DNA from: Bradyrhizobium monzae | GTDB taxonomy: Bacteria; Pseudomonadota; Alphaproteobacteria; Rhizobiales; Xanthobacteraceae | Assembly (NCBI RefSeq): GCF_021458635.1 | Contig: NZ_JAIRDQ010000002.1 | Span: forward strand, 496,001-560,000 | Direction of reading: 5' to 3' | DNA: 64,000 bases | Shown: in pieces, positions 35,257-42,530 of the stretch | Position numbering within the stretch: position 1 is the first letter of the stretch | How the letters are laid out: every line of letters starts with the position of its first letter | The notes under the pieces: model-generated | What the model was told of the DNA's origin: nothing | The model's input: only the letters and a program-made list of their open reading frames with translations | Database searches by the model: none | Position numbers and translations under genes: made by a program

Positions 35257-36374
35257 GCACCGAGCCCGAGCTTCCGCGCGCGGCGCGCATCTTCGTCTCC
35301 TTCGTTGCACTCCTGCGCGCCAACAGCTTTGCCGTCGCCCCGGAGCAGACCACCGCGTTCCTCACCGCAATCGAGCTGCTCGGCCCGCGTGACCTCGGGG
35401 ACATCAGGCAGGCCGCACTGGCCACCCTGGCTCCGCCACCCGAGCGCCGCGCGACCTTCAACCGGTTATTCGACCTCCACTTCCGCGGCAGCGAAGCGCT
35501 GGAGCGCGTTGATGACGGCGAGGACGACGAGACCGTCCGGCTCCAGGAGGAAGGTCGCGGCGACGAGGAGCCGCTTCTCTCCGACGACGCCAATGAGTCC
35601 GGCCTGACTGCGACCCGCACCGAGGCGCTCGTCGAGCGCCGCTTTGCGCAGCTTTCCACGACAGATGCGCTTCGCCGCCTGTCGCGTGAGGCCCCCCGGC
35701 GCCTACCGCGGCGGCGTGGCCATCGCCGCATGCGCGCCCGCCGCGGCCCCTTCGCCGATCTCCGCCGCACCTTACGCGACTCCGTCCGGAGCGACGGCGA
35801 AATCCTGCGGCTCGGCCACATGAAGCGGCGCCAACGCCCGCGAAAATTCCTGCTGCTGATCGACGTCTCCGGTTCGATGAAGACCCGCACCGAAGACAAC
35901 ATGAAGTTAGCCCATGCGCTGGTGCAGGCGGCGCCAAACGTCGAGGTCTTCACCTTCGGCACGCGGCTGACCCGGGTCACCCGTGCGTTGCGGCTGAAGC
36001 GCCGCGAGCAGGCCTTGAGCGCGGCTGCCCATCTCGTCAGCGACTGGGACGGCGGCACCCGGATCGGCGACGCGCTGCAGGCTTTCCTGGCTGTCCCCCG
36101 CTTCGGCGGATATGCGCGTGGAGCAGCCGTTGTCGTCGTCTCGGACGGACTGGAGCGCGGCGAGCCCGACGCGCTGCGCGATGCGGTCGCAAAGCTATCG
36201 CGGCGGGCCTGGCGCGTCAGCTGGCTGACGCCGCTCGCGGCGGGCCCGGGCTTTCGTCCGCAGACTGAAGCGCTCATCGCCATCGAGCGCTTCGTCGACG
36301 ATCTCGTCGACGGTGGATCGAGCGCGTCCATCGTCGCGCATGTGCTGGCATTGGGACGAAGGAGAGTTGCGTGA
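35253..36374 (+). CDS. VWA-domain protein (CoxE type)
   Basis: A 373-residue partner of the MoxR ATPase. The N-terminal part is helical and rich in Glu/Arg, with an acidic stretch near 95-115. The C-terminal VWA_CoxE domain (about 195-370) has the metal-ion-dependent adhesion site LLIDVSGSMKTRTEDN, followed by DWDGGTRIGDALQ and VVVVSDGLERGEPD. MoxR-VWA pairs are general assembly machines. Overlaps with both neighbours (ATGA and GTGA) show translational coupling. Confidence 0.92.
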   Translation: MSTEPELPRAARIFVSFVALLRANSFAVAPEQTTAFLTAIELLGPRDLGDIRQAALATLAPPPERRATFNRLFDLHFRGSEALERVDDGEDDETVRLQEEGRGDEEPLLSDDANESGLTATRTEALVERRFAQLSTTDALRRLSREAPRRLPRRRGHRRMRARRGPFADLRRTLRDSVRSDGEILRLGHMKRRQRPRKFLLLIDVSGSMKTRTEDNMKLAHALVQAAPNVEVFTFGTRLTRVTRALRLKRREQALSAAAHLVSDWDGGTRIGDALQAFLAVPRFGGYARGAAVVVVSDGLERGEPDALRDAVAKLSRRAWRVSWLTPLAAGPGFRPQTEALIAIERFVDDLVDGGSSASIVAHVLALGRRRVA

Positions 36375-37255
36375 CCGAGATTGTCGACGGCCATCATCAT
36401 ATCTGGCGGCAGGCCGACCTGCCCTGGCTGGTCGGCCCGATGCAGCCCCGCATCTTTGGACCCTACGAGGCCATTCGGCGCGACTATCCGATGCTGGAAT
36501 ATCTCGACGACCTCAGGGGTAGCGGCGTCACCCGCTCGGTCTATGTCCAGACCAACTGGGCCAACGATCGTTTCGAGGACGAAGCCGCCTGGGTGCAGCA
36601 GACCGCCGACGAGCAAGGTTGGCCGCATGCCATCGTTGCCTACGCCAATTTCGCCGTGGACGACGTGCGCCCGCAGCTCGACCGCCTGAAGCGCTATCCG
36701 CTGGTGCGCGGCGTGCGCATGCAGCTGCATTGGCACGAGAATCCGCTCTATCGTTTCGCCGCAAAGCCCGATCTCTGCATCGATCCCTTGGTCAGGCGCA
36801 ACATTGCTCGCCTCGCCGATTACGGCTGGAGCTTCGACTTGCAGGTGTTCACACCGCAGATGCCGGATGCCGCGCAGCTCGCCGAGTCCTGCCCCAAGGT
36901 GACTTTCATCCTTCAGCATGCCGGCATGCTCGAAGATCCTTCTCCGGCGGGACGCGCGGCCTGGCGCGCGGGCATGGCCCGGCTCGCGACCTGTCCGAAC
37001 GTGGTCTCCAAGCTCTCCGGGCTCGGAACCTTCATCCACCGCAACGACCCCGCGCATATCGCAGCCATGGTTACCGACACCGTCGCAATCTTCGGCGCCG
37101 ATCGCTGCCTGTTCGGCTCCAATTTCCCGATCGAGAAATTGTGGACCAGCTATCGCGAGCTCGTCGACGCATTTCGTGCCGCGACAGCCCCGCTGAGCGC
37201 CGAGCAACGGGACGCGATCTTCAGAGGCACCGCAGCGCGCGTCTATCGGCTTTGA
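36371..37255 (+). CDS. Amidohydrolase-2 family metal hydrolase
   Basis: A 294-residue TIM-barrel hydrolase. The metal-binding start is VDGHHHIWRQ, with further ligands near VRGVRMQLHWHENP, TFILQHAGML and the conserved end DRCLFGSNFPIEK (Asp/Asn). Relatives include lactonases such as 4-sulfomuconolactone or L-fucono-lactone hydrolases and ACMSD-type decarboxylases. Length is normal. The start is GTG 36371, overlapping the VWA stop. Likely a lactone- or amide-opening step in the pathway; substrate unknown. Confidence 0.88.
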   Translation: MTEIVDGHHHIWRQADLPWLVGPMQPRIFGPYEAIRRDYPMLEYLDDLRGSGVTRSVYVQTNWANDRFEDEAAWVQQTADEQGWPHAIVAYANFAVDDVRPQLDRLKRYPLVRGVRMQLHWHENPLYRFAAKPDLCIDPLVRRNIARLADYGWSFDLQVFTPQMPDAAQLAESCPKVTFILQHAGMLEDPSPAGRAAWRAGMARLATCPNVVSKLSGLGTFIHRNDPAHIAAMVTDTVAIFGADRCLFGSNFPIEKLWTSYRELVDAFRAATAPLSAEQRDAIFRGTAARVYRL

Positions 37256-37285
37256 CGGATAAAAACGGAACAGGGAGGGAAACGA

Positions 37286-38134
37286 ATGGCGCTGGAGATC
37301 AAGATCCTGGACTACGGCGATATCGAGCTGGAATCGAGCTTCCTGGTGCTCGGCCGCGATTGCGGCCGCACCCGCCGCGTCCTCACGCTGGGCTTTTTGA
37401 TCCTCGGCGGCAAATATCCGGTCGTGGTCGACACCGGCTATCGCTCCAACCAGATCATGGAGACGCTGGGCATGCGCGGCCTGCAGTACCACGAGAACAT
37501 GATCGAGAACCAGCTCGCGCGCCACGGCGTGCGCATGGGCGACGTCCGTTTCGTCTGCCATACCCATCTGCACATCGACCACGCCGGCAAGGACGATCTG
37601 TTCCCGATGAACACGACCGTCGTCCTCAACCGCAAGGAGCTGGAATATTCGGTGTCCGGCCTGATGCATCCGCAATATCCCGCACCCGACATCAAGCACC
37701 TGATCGACCGCCTGCACACCAAGAGCGCGCTGCGCTTCCTCGACCTCGAGATCACCGGCCCGATCGAGCTGATGCCCGGCGTCTATTGCGACGCCGCCGG
37801 CGCCCACACCGAGGGCTCGATGAACATCATCGTCGAGACCGCCGACGGCATCGCCACCATCTGCGGCGACGTGATCTACGATTTCAACGACCAGATCGTC
37901 ACGCCCTTCAACGAGATCCACGACTGGGAGCCCCGCACGACGGGCAACCACGGCACCAGCAAGCGTGCGGAGAAGGCCGCGATCAAAAAGCTGCTCAGCA
38001 ACTCGCGCTACCTGCTGCCGGTACACGACCGCCCCGCCAAGATCGAAGGCGGCAATGTCGTGGGCCGGCTCCACGACCAGGTCCCGGGACCGATCGTGCA
38101 GTCCCTGCCCGCGCGCAACTGGTTCCCGGCCTGA
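37286..38134 (+). CDS. Metallo-beta-lactamase fold hydrolase, AHL-lactonase family
   Basis: A 282-residue MBL-fold protein. The zinc motif is CHTHLHIDHAGKDD (HxHxDH), with further ligands near DAAGAHTEGSMNII and VHDRPAKIEGG. It resembles the AttM/AiiA-like 'N-acyl homoserine lactonase family'. Because it sits among other small-molecule hydrolases in a catabolic cluster, it is more likely to open a pathway lactone or similar ring than to quench quorum sensing, though the latter cannot be excluded. ATG 37286 is preceded by AGGGAGGG. Confidence 0.88.
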   Translation: MALEIKILDYGDIELESSFLVLGRDCGRTRRVLTLGFLILGGKYPVVVDTGYRSNQIMETLGMRGLQYHENMIENQLARHGVRMGDVRFVCHTHLHIDHAGKDDLFPMNTTVVLNRKELEYSVSGLMHPQYPAPDIKHLIDRLHTKSALRFLDLEITGPIELMPGVYCDAAGAHTEGSMNIIVETADGIATICGDVIYDFNDQIVTPFNEIHDWEPRTTGNHGTSKRAEKAAIKKLLSNSRYLLPVHDRPAKIEGGNVVGRLHDQVPGPIVQSLPARNWFPA

Positions 38135-38148
38135 GCCTTTTTGTCTGC

Positions 38149-38193
38149 GCATGATCTTGTCGGAAAACCGCTCCACACTTTTCCGGATCATGC
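38149..38193. repeat. Palindromic intergenic element
   Basis: Nested inverted repeats GCATGATC...GATCATGC (38149-38156 and 38186-38193) and CGGAAAA...TTTTCCG (38161-38167 and 38179-38185), in the 75-base gap before the SMP-30 fusion gene. Elements of this form are very common between genes in Bradyrhizobium and Rhodopseudomonas (from memory). It may act as an mRNA hairpin. Confidence 0.7.
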
Positions 38194-38209
38194 TTTTGAG
38201 GACCAACCG

Positions 38210-39787
38210 ATGACACACGTCACTTTGCGCCCGGAATTCGAAACCCTGATCGATCCTTACGCGCCCGTCGCGCAGGTCGGCACAGGCTTTGACTTCACGG
38301 AAGGGCCGATCTGGCATCCGGTCGATCATTACCTGCTGTTCTCGGACATGCCGGGCGACGTGCGCCGGCGCTGGGATGCGCGGCGCGGCGTCGCCGAGGT
38401 CAAGCGTCCCTCGAACAAATGCAACGGCATGACCTATGACGCCGAGCTCAATCTGATCGTGTGCGAGCACGCGACCTCGTCGCTGATCCGCGAACGACCG
38501 GACGGACGGCGCGAAGTGCTGGCCTCGCACTTTGGCGGACAGGAGCTCAACAGCCCGAACGACGTCTGCGTGCACTCCTCCGGTGCGATCTATTTCTCCG
38601 ATCCCTGGTATGGCCGCATGCCGGTCTACGGCGTCGAGCGGCCGCGCCAGCTCGGCTTTCAGGGCGTTTATCGCGTGGTGCCCGGCAGCGAGCCCAAGCT
38701 GGTGGTCGACAGAACCCTGTTCGATCAGCCGAACGGGCTGTGCTTCTCGCCCGACGAGAAACTGCTCTACGTCAACGATACCGTGCAGGCGCTGGTGCGC
38801 GTGTTCGACGTCAATGCCGACGGCACGCTGTCGAACGCGCGCGTGTTCGCAAGCGGCATCCGCTCCGAGCTGGAGCCGGGCCTCCCCGACGGCATGAAGT
38901 GCGACCAGCACGGCAATGTCTGGGTCACCGCGCCCGGCGGCGTCTGGGTCTACTCGCCGCGCGGCGAGCTGCTTGGAAAGCTTCGCGTGCCCGAGCTCGT
39001 CGCCAACCTCGCCTGGGGCGGACCGGATTTCCGCACGCTGTACCTGACCTCGACGCATTCGGTTTACGCCATCCCGACCAAGGCCGGACCGCGGCACGAA
39101 CCCTATATGAGTGGCAGGCGTAGCGGTGGCGGCGCCACGAGCGCCAGCCCCGCCGCTGCGGCGCCGATCCTGGCCGACGGCGAGTTGCGCCTCGATCCAA
39201 ACCGCTGCGCCATGATCATCCAGGACCTTCAGAACGACGTCATCATGGATGGCGGCGCGTTCGCCGAGTCCGGTGCGCCCGGGCACGCGAAGCAGCAGCA
39301 TGTCGTCGAGAACGTCCGGCGCCTGGCGGAAACGGCACGCGCGCGCGGCGTCACCATCATCCATGTCTGGTTCGTGGTCGAGCCCGGCGCGCCCGGCGTG
39401 ACGCTGAACGCGCCACTGTTCGAGGGCCTCGTCGACAGCAAGGCGATGGTGCGCGGCAGCTGGGGGGCTGCACCGGTTTCCGGCCTCGAGCCGCGCCCCG
39501 GCGACTTCGTGGTCGAGAAGATGCGGATGAGCGCCTGGGAAGGCACGCGGCTGGAAACGATCCTGAAGGCCACCGGCCGCGACATGATCATCAACACCGG
39601 CGCCTGGACCAACATGTCGGTCGAGCACACCGCGCGCACCGGCGCCGACAAGGGCTATTTCATGATCGTGCCGGAGGACTGCTGCTCGACCATGAATGCC
39701 GACTGGCACTCGGCCTCGATCAACTTCGCCATGCAGAACGTTGCCGTCGTCACCCGCGCGGACGCCGTCATCAGAGCGCTGGGATGA
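38210..39787 (+). CDS. SMP-30/gluconolactonase fused to isochorismatase-like hydrolase
   Basis: A 525-residue two-domain protein. Residues 1-300 are a SMP-30 beta-propeller lactonase with metal ligands Glu31 (TEGPIW), Asn175 (QPNGL) and Asp227 (LPDGM). After an Ala/Ser/Gly linker (about 300-322), residues 330-525 are a cysteine-hydrolase/isochorismatase fold with Asp339 (QDLQND) and Lys437 (VEKMRM). The position of the catalytic Cys, normally 'TNxCVExTAR', is Ser470 (TNMSVEHTAR). So the second domain either uses Ser, works by the Cys-free isochorismatase route, or is inactive. ATG 38210 begins the propeller. Confidence 0.88.
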   Translation: MTHVTLRPEFETLIDPYAPVAQVGTGFDFTEGPIWHPVDHYLLFSDMPGDVRRRWDARRGVAEVKRPSNKCNGMTYDAELNLIVCEHATSSLIRERPDGRREVLASHFGGQELNSPNDVCVHSSGAIYFSDPWYGRMPVYGVERPRQLGFQGVYRVVPGSEPKLVVDRTLFDQPNGLCFSPDEKLLYVNDTVQALVRVFDVNADGTLSNARVFASGIRSELEPGLPDGMKCDQHGNVWVTAPGGVWVYSPRGELLGKLRVPELVANLAWGGPDFRTLYLTSTHSVYAIPTKAGPRHEPYMSGRRSGGGATSASPAAAAPILADGELRLDPNRCAMIIQDLQNDVIMDGGAFAESGAPGHAKQQHVVENVRRLAETARARGVTIIHVWFVVEPGAPGVTLNAPLFEGLVDSKAMVRGSWGAAPVSGLEPRPGDFVVEKMRMSAWEGTRLETILKATGRDMIINTGAWTNMSVEHTARTGADKGYFMIVPEDCCSTMNADWHSASINFAMQNVAVVTRADAVIRALG

Positions 39788-39790
39788 GCG

Positions 39791-40417
39791 GTGGCGAAGC
39801 TTTTGCACCTCTCCTGCTCCCCGCGCGTTGATTCCGAGTCGAGCGCCGGTGCACGCCTCTTTCTTGACGGGTTTCGCCAGGCCCGCCCCGACTGGGACAT
39901 CGACGTCGCCGATCTCTGGCACGAGCGCATGCCGGAATTCGCGGGTCCCATCGTCGAGGCCAAATATGCACGGATGAACGCGCAGGCCTTCAACGACGCG
40001 GAGCGGGCCAGGTTTGCCGAAGCCGAGCGGATGGCGTTGCGCTTCTCGCTGGCCGATCGCGTGCTGATCTCGACGCCGATGTGGAATTTCGGCATTCCCT
40101 ACAAGCTGAAGCAGTGGTTCGACATCGTCATCCAGCCCGGCCTGACGTTCCGCTTCGATCCGGCGCGGGGTTATTTACCGCTGCTGAAGGACCGGCCGAC
40201 CATCGTCATCCTCGCCTCCGGCAGCGACTTCGCCACCGGCATGAACCGCGGCCGCATCGACATGGCGACGCCGTACTTGCGCGAGGCGCTTCGTTTCATC
40301 GGCGTCAGCGACGTGCGTTTCGTGCCGATCGGCCCAACGACAGGCCCAATTGAGCCGATCCGCGCCGCCCGCGACGCTGCCCACAGCCGCCTTGCCGAAA
40401 TGGCGAAGCGGTTCTGA
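39791..40417 (+). CDS. FMN-dependent NADH-azoreductase-like flavodoxin-fold protein
   Basis: A 208-residue AzoR/NQO-like quinone reductase. Marks are LLHLSCSPRVDSESSAGARL (phosphate-binding loop of FMN), LISTPMWNFGIPYKLKQWFD (flavin-binding MWNFGIP motif) and VILASGSDFATG. It reduces quinones or azo compounds with NADH by two-electron transfer. The start is GTG 39791, four bases after the previous stop. It ends the long cluster and may recycle or reduce a quinonoid intermediate. Confidence 0.87.
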   Translation: MAKLLHLSCSPRVDSESSAGARLFLDGFRQARPDWDIDVADLWHERMPEFAGPIVEAKYARMNAQAFNDAERARFAEAERMALRFSLADRVLISTPMWNFGIPYKLKQWFDIVIQPGLTFRFDPARGYLPLLKDRPTIVILASGSDFATGMNRGRIDMATPYLREALRFIGVSDVRFVPIGPTTGPIEPIRAARDAAHSRLAEMAKRF

Positions 40418-40523
40418 GTTGCGCTCGCAATGACGGAGTCTGAGGCGGCAACGTCACTCTTAAATGTACAGTGCCGTTGGATAGCGAGCACAGACACACG
40501 TTCGCGTCCTCGCAGCGCAATTC

Positions 40524-41131
40524 GCCGGAGCTTTGCTTGATCTTTCCGCCCTCTTCTCCAAGAGGGCGCAGGGAAGGCCGGGTGCTGACCTCGCACCCGC
40601 GGTCCGCTGCGCGAAGGTGTAGCGCAGGAAAACCGCACAGCAGCATACAGGTGGTGCCAATCACTCGGCCTTCCCTGCGCGGTGGGTTGACGGCTTATGC
40701 CGTGCTCTCCCGGGAGCCGAATTCCTTCTGGCCTCCCTCGCCTCGCGAATTGACCGTGCATTTCACCCGGTTGGGCTCCCTGCACCTCCGCAAAGGCTTG
40801 ACCGTAGCGACGACGGCCAGGACCACACGGTTTTGCCGTACGCACGGCTCGTTTGTTCGCCGCATTATCTCCAGGCGTTGTCGACATTGCCCAGAGAATG
40901 CTGGCGAGACGAACCCTGACAGCGCCGCTCGTCGACACGCGGTTTCGGGCTCACGGGGACTACCCGCCCTGCCCGCACCTCTCGCGCCCAACGCTGCCCG
41001 CGTCCACCGCAAGCCCGGCTCGCAATCAAGACGACACGAGATCGCCCCTCAAGGATGAGCCGGGATGCCGCAACACATACGCCATTTCCGAATTTCGGTA
41101 AAGTGGAATATTTTTGCGGGGAGGGGTTGAC
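40524..41131 (+). repeat. Dispersed ~0.6 kb intergenic repeat, copy B
   Basis: Second, diverged copy of the element at 15153-15755 in the same orientation, about 25 kb away. Long blocks are identical, including GCCGTGCTCTCCCGGGAGCC and CCGTAGCGACGACGGCCAGG, and the ends match. The middle (around 40750 and 40870) differs by small insertions and substitutions. It lies between two convergent genes. Non-coding. Confidence 0.88.
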
Positions 41132-41168
41132 GGCTGGTGGGGTGTTTTGCCCGACGGCACAACGTCGC

Positions 41169-42158
41169 CTACAGCGACTTAAGCCCGATCGACTTGATGA
41201 CCGGAGCAAGACTTGCCGTGGTGGCATCGACAATTCGCTGAAACTTGTCCGGGCTCGAATCGCTGTCCGGCTCCATACCCTGTGCGCGATACTTCGCCTG
41301 CAATGCAGGATCGGCCATCGCGGTTCGTGTCTCCTGCGCGATCCGGTCGATGACCGCATCCTCGGTCATCTTCGGCGCGAACAGGCCGAACCATCCTTCA
41401 TAGCTGAGATCGGGCATGCCAGATTCGATAGCGGTCGGGATATCCGGCGCGCCGCTCAACCGCTTCTCGGGTGTGACCGCGAGCAGCTTTATCTTGCCGG
41501 CCTGACTCAATTGCAGCAATTGAACCGACATGACGGCAATGATGAGAGATATCTGGCCGGCGACGAGGTCGTTGGTTGCCTGCGCGATCCCCCGATAGGG
41601 AACGTGGACCATATCCAGCCCGCCCGCCTGCTGCTTGAACATCTCGCCGACCAGATGATTTCCGGTGCCGATGCCTGGTGTCCCGTAAGACATCGTACCG
41701 GGTTTGATCCTGGCGTAGGCGATCAGCTCTTGCAGATTTGTCGCTGGCACGGACGGATGGGTGGCAAAAACCAGCGCACTGCTGATCAGGCGATAGATCG
41801 CCCGGAAGTCGCCGACGGAATAGCTGGGATTTGCCGTCGTCAGTGGAATGATGACCTGCGTGCTGCCATTGCCCAGAAGCAGCGAATAGCCATCGGGCGC
41901 ATCGCGCGCGACGGCGGTCGTCCCGATCGCGCCGCCTGCACCGCCGATGTTCTCGACGAAAGTCGGACCAAGCTGCGATGACATCCGCTCCACCCAGGGA
42001 CGTCCGATCTCATCACCCGAGCCGCCGGCCCCGTAGGGGATCACCAGCCGAATGGGACGGGAGGGATAGCCTGCGGCGCCCCCGCAGCGTGGAAATCCGG
42101 CGATGGTCGCTGCAAATGCGGCTGCATTGACGAATCGTCGCCGCGAGAGGGAGGGCAT
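41169..42158 (-). CDS. Bug-family tripartite tricarboxylate transporter receptor
   Basis: A 329-residue periplasmic receptor with a twin-arginine type signal (SRRRFVNAAAFAATIAGF). The Bug fold follows: YPSRPIRLVIPYGAGGSGDEIGRPW, VENIGGAGGAIGTTAVARDA and the later VPYRGIAQATNDLVAGQ with LLAVTPEKRLSGAPDIPT. Bug proteins bind carboxylates and other small acids for TctAB permeases or act as orphans. No TctAB genes are nearby, which is usual for this family. It is divergent from the first large regulator. Confidence 0.93.
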   Translation of the reverse strand: MPSLSRRRFVNAAAFAATIAGFPRCGGAAGYPSRPIRLVIPYGAGGSGDEIGRPWVERMSSQLGPTFVENIGGAGGAIGTTAVARDAPDGYSLLLGNGSTQVIIPLTTANPSYSVGDFRAIYRLISSALVFATHPSVPATNLQELIAYARIKPGTMSYGTPGIGTGNHLVGEMFKQQAGGLDMVHVPYRGIAQATNDLVAGQISLIIAVMSVQLLQLSQAGKIKLLAVTPEKRLSGAPDIPTAIESGMPDLSYEGWFGLFAPKMTEDAVIDRIAQETRTAMADPALQAKYRAQGMEPDSDSSPDKFQRIVDATTASLAPVIKSIGLKSL

Positions 42159-42530
42159 GTCTCATTCCGAAGGTGGGCGGATTGTGATCCGTGGCGGGAC
42201 CGGCTCCCGAAACTCCTTTCGCAGCACTCTGCGGCCATCGTCAATGGCGGGCGCGATCGGCAAGGCGACGGGGCTCGTGCGCAAAACGGAGGTCTCCCCC
42301 GTTTTGCGACATGCGCCCCCTGCGCAGGATCGACAGCTCCTGGGAGGGGTGTTTCGGGCGCGGGCTTAAGTCCTTCAGCAGAAAGCGATATTTTCTCTCC
42401 AGGACACAGATCAAGGCAGCCGGGATCGGATTGTTGGCCATCCCCGCTGCTTTCGTCCAGTTTACTGTACGCTTCGTTCTGGTAGACAAAGTCCAACGTT
42501 TTTGACTCCCTGCCGAGGGGGCGATGGTGC
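42159..42530. other. Divergent promoter region of Bug receptor and regulator 1
   Basis: About 370 bases. It holds the regulator promoter element at 42461-42486 (listed separately) and no convincing gene. Short frames here lack motifs. Confidence 0.45.
42461..42486 (+). promoter_or_regulatory. Conserved upstream element of regulator 1
   Basis: TTTACT, 8 bases, then CGTTCTGGTAGA. The same two blocks with the same spacing lie upstream of the paralogous regulator at 49848-49873, and both are ~56 bases from the GTG start (block 2 to start: 56 and 55). Conservation between paralogs whose surrounding DNA differs suggests a promoter or autoregulatory site. Confidence 0.5.

Noticed and set aside
29818..39922. 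Very long open frames on the minus strand opposite the Mo hydroxylase and hydrolase genes (about 1830 and 1570 codons)
   Set aside because: They lie opposite well-supported genes in the frame that GC-rich codon bias keeps free of stops. They show Arg/Asp/Ala/His-rich composition and no domain motif.
40471..41058. Possible 195-residue protein inside repeat copy B
   Set aside because: Same reason: frame not kept in copy A, Arg/Ser/Pro-rich without motifs.
41055..41981. Plus-strand open frame opposite the Bug receptor
   Set aside because: Shadow of a well-supported minus-strand gene; no motifs.
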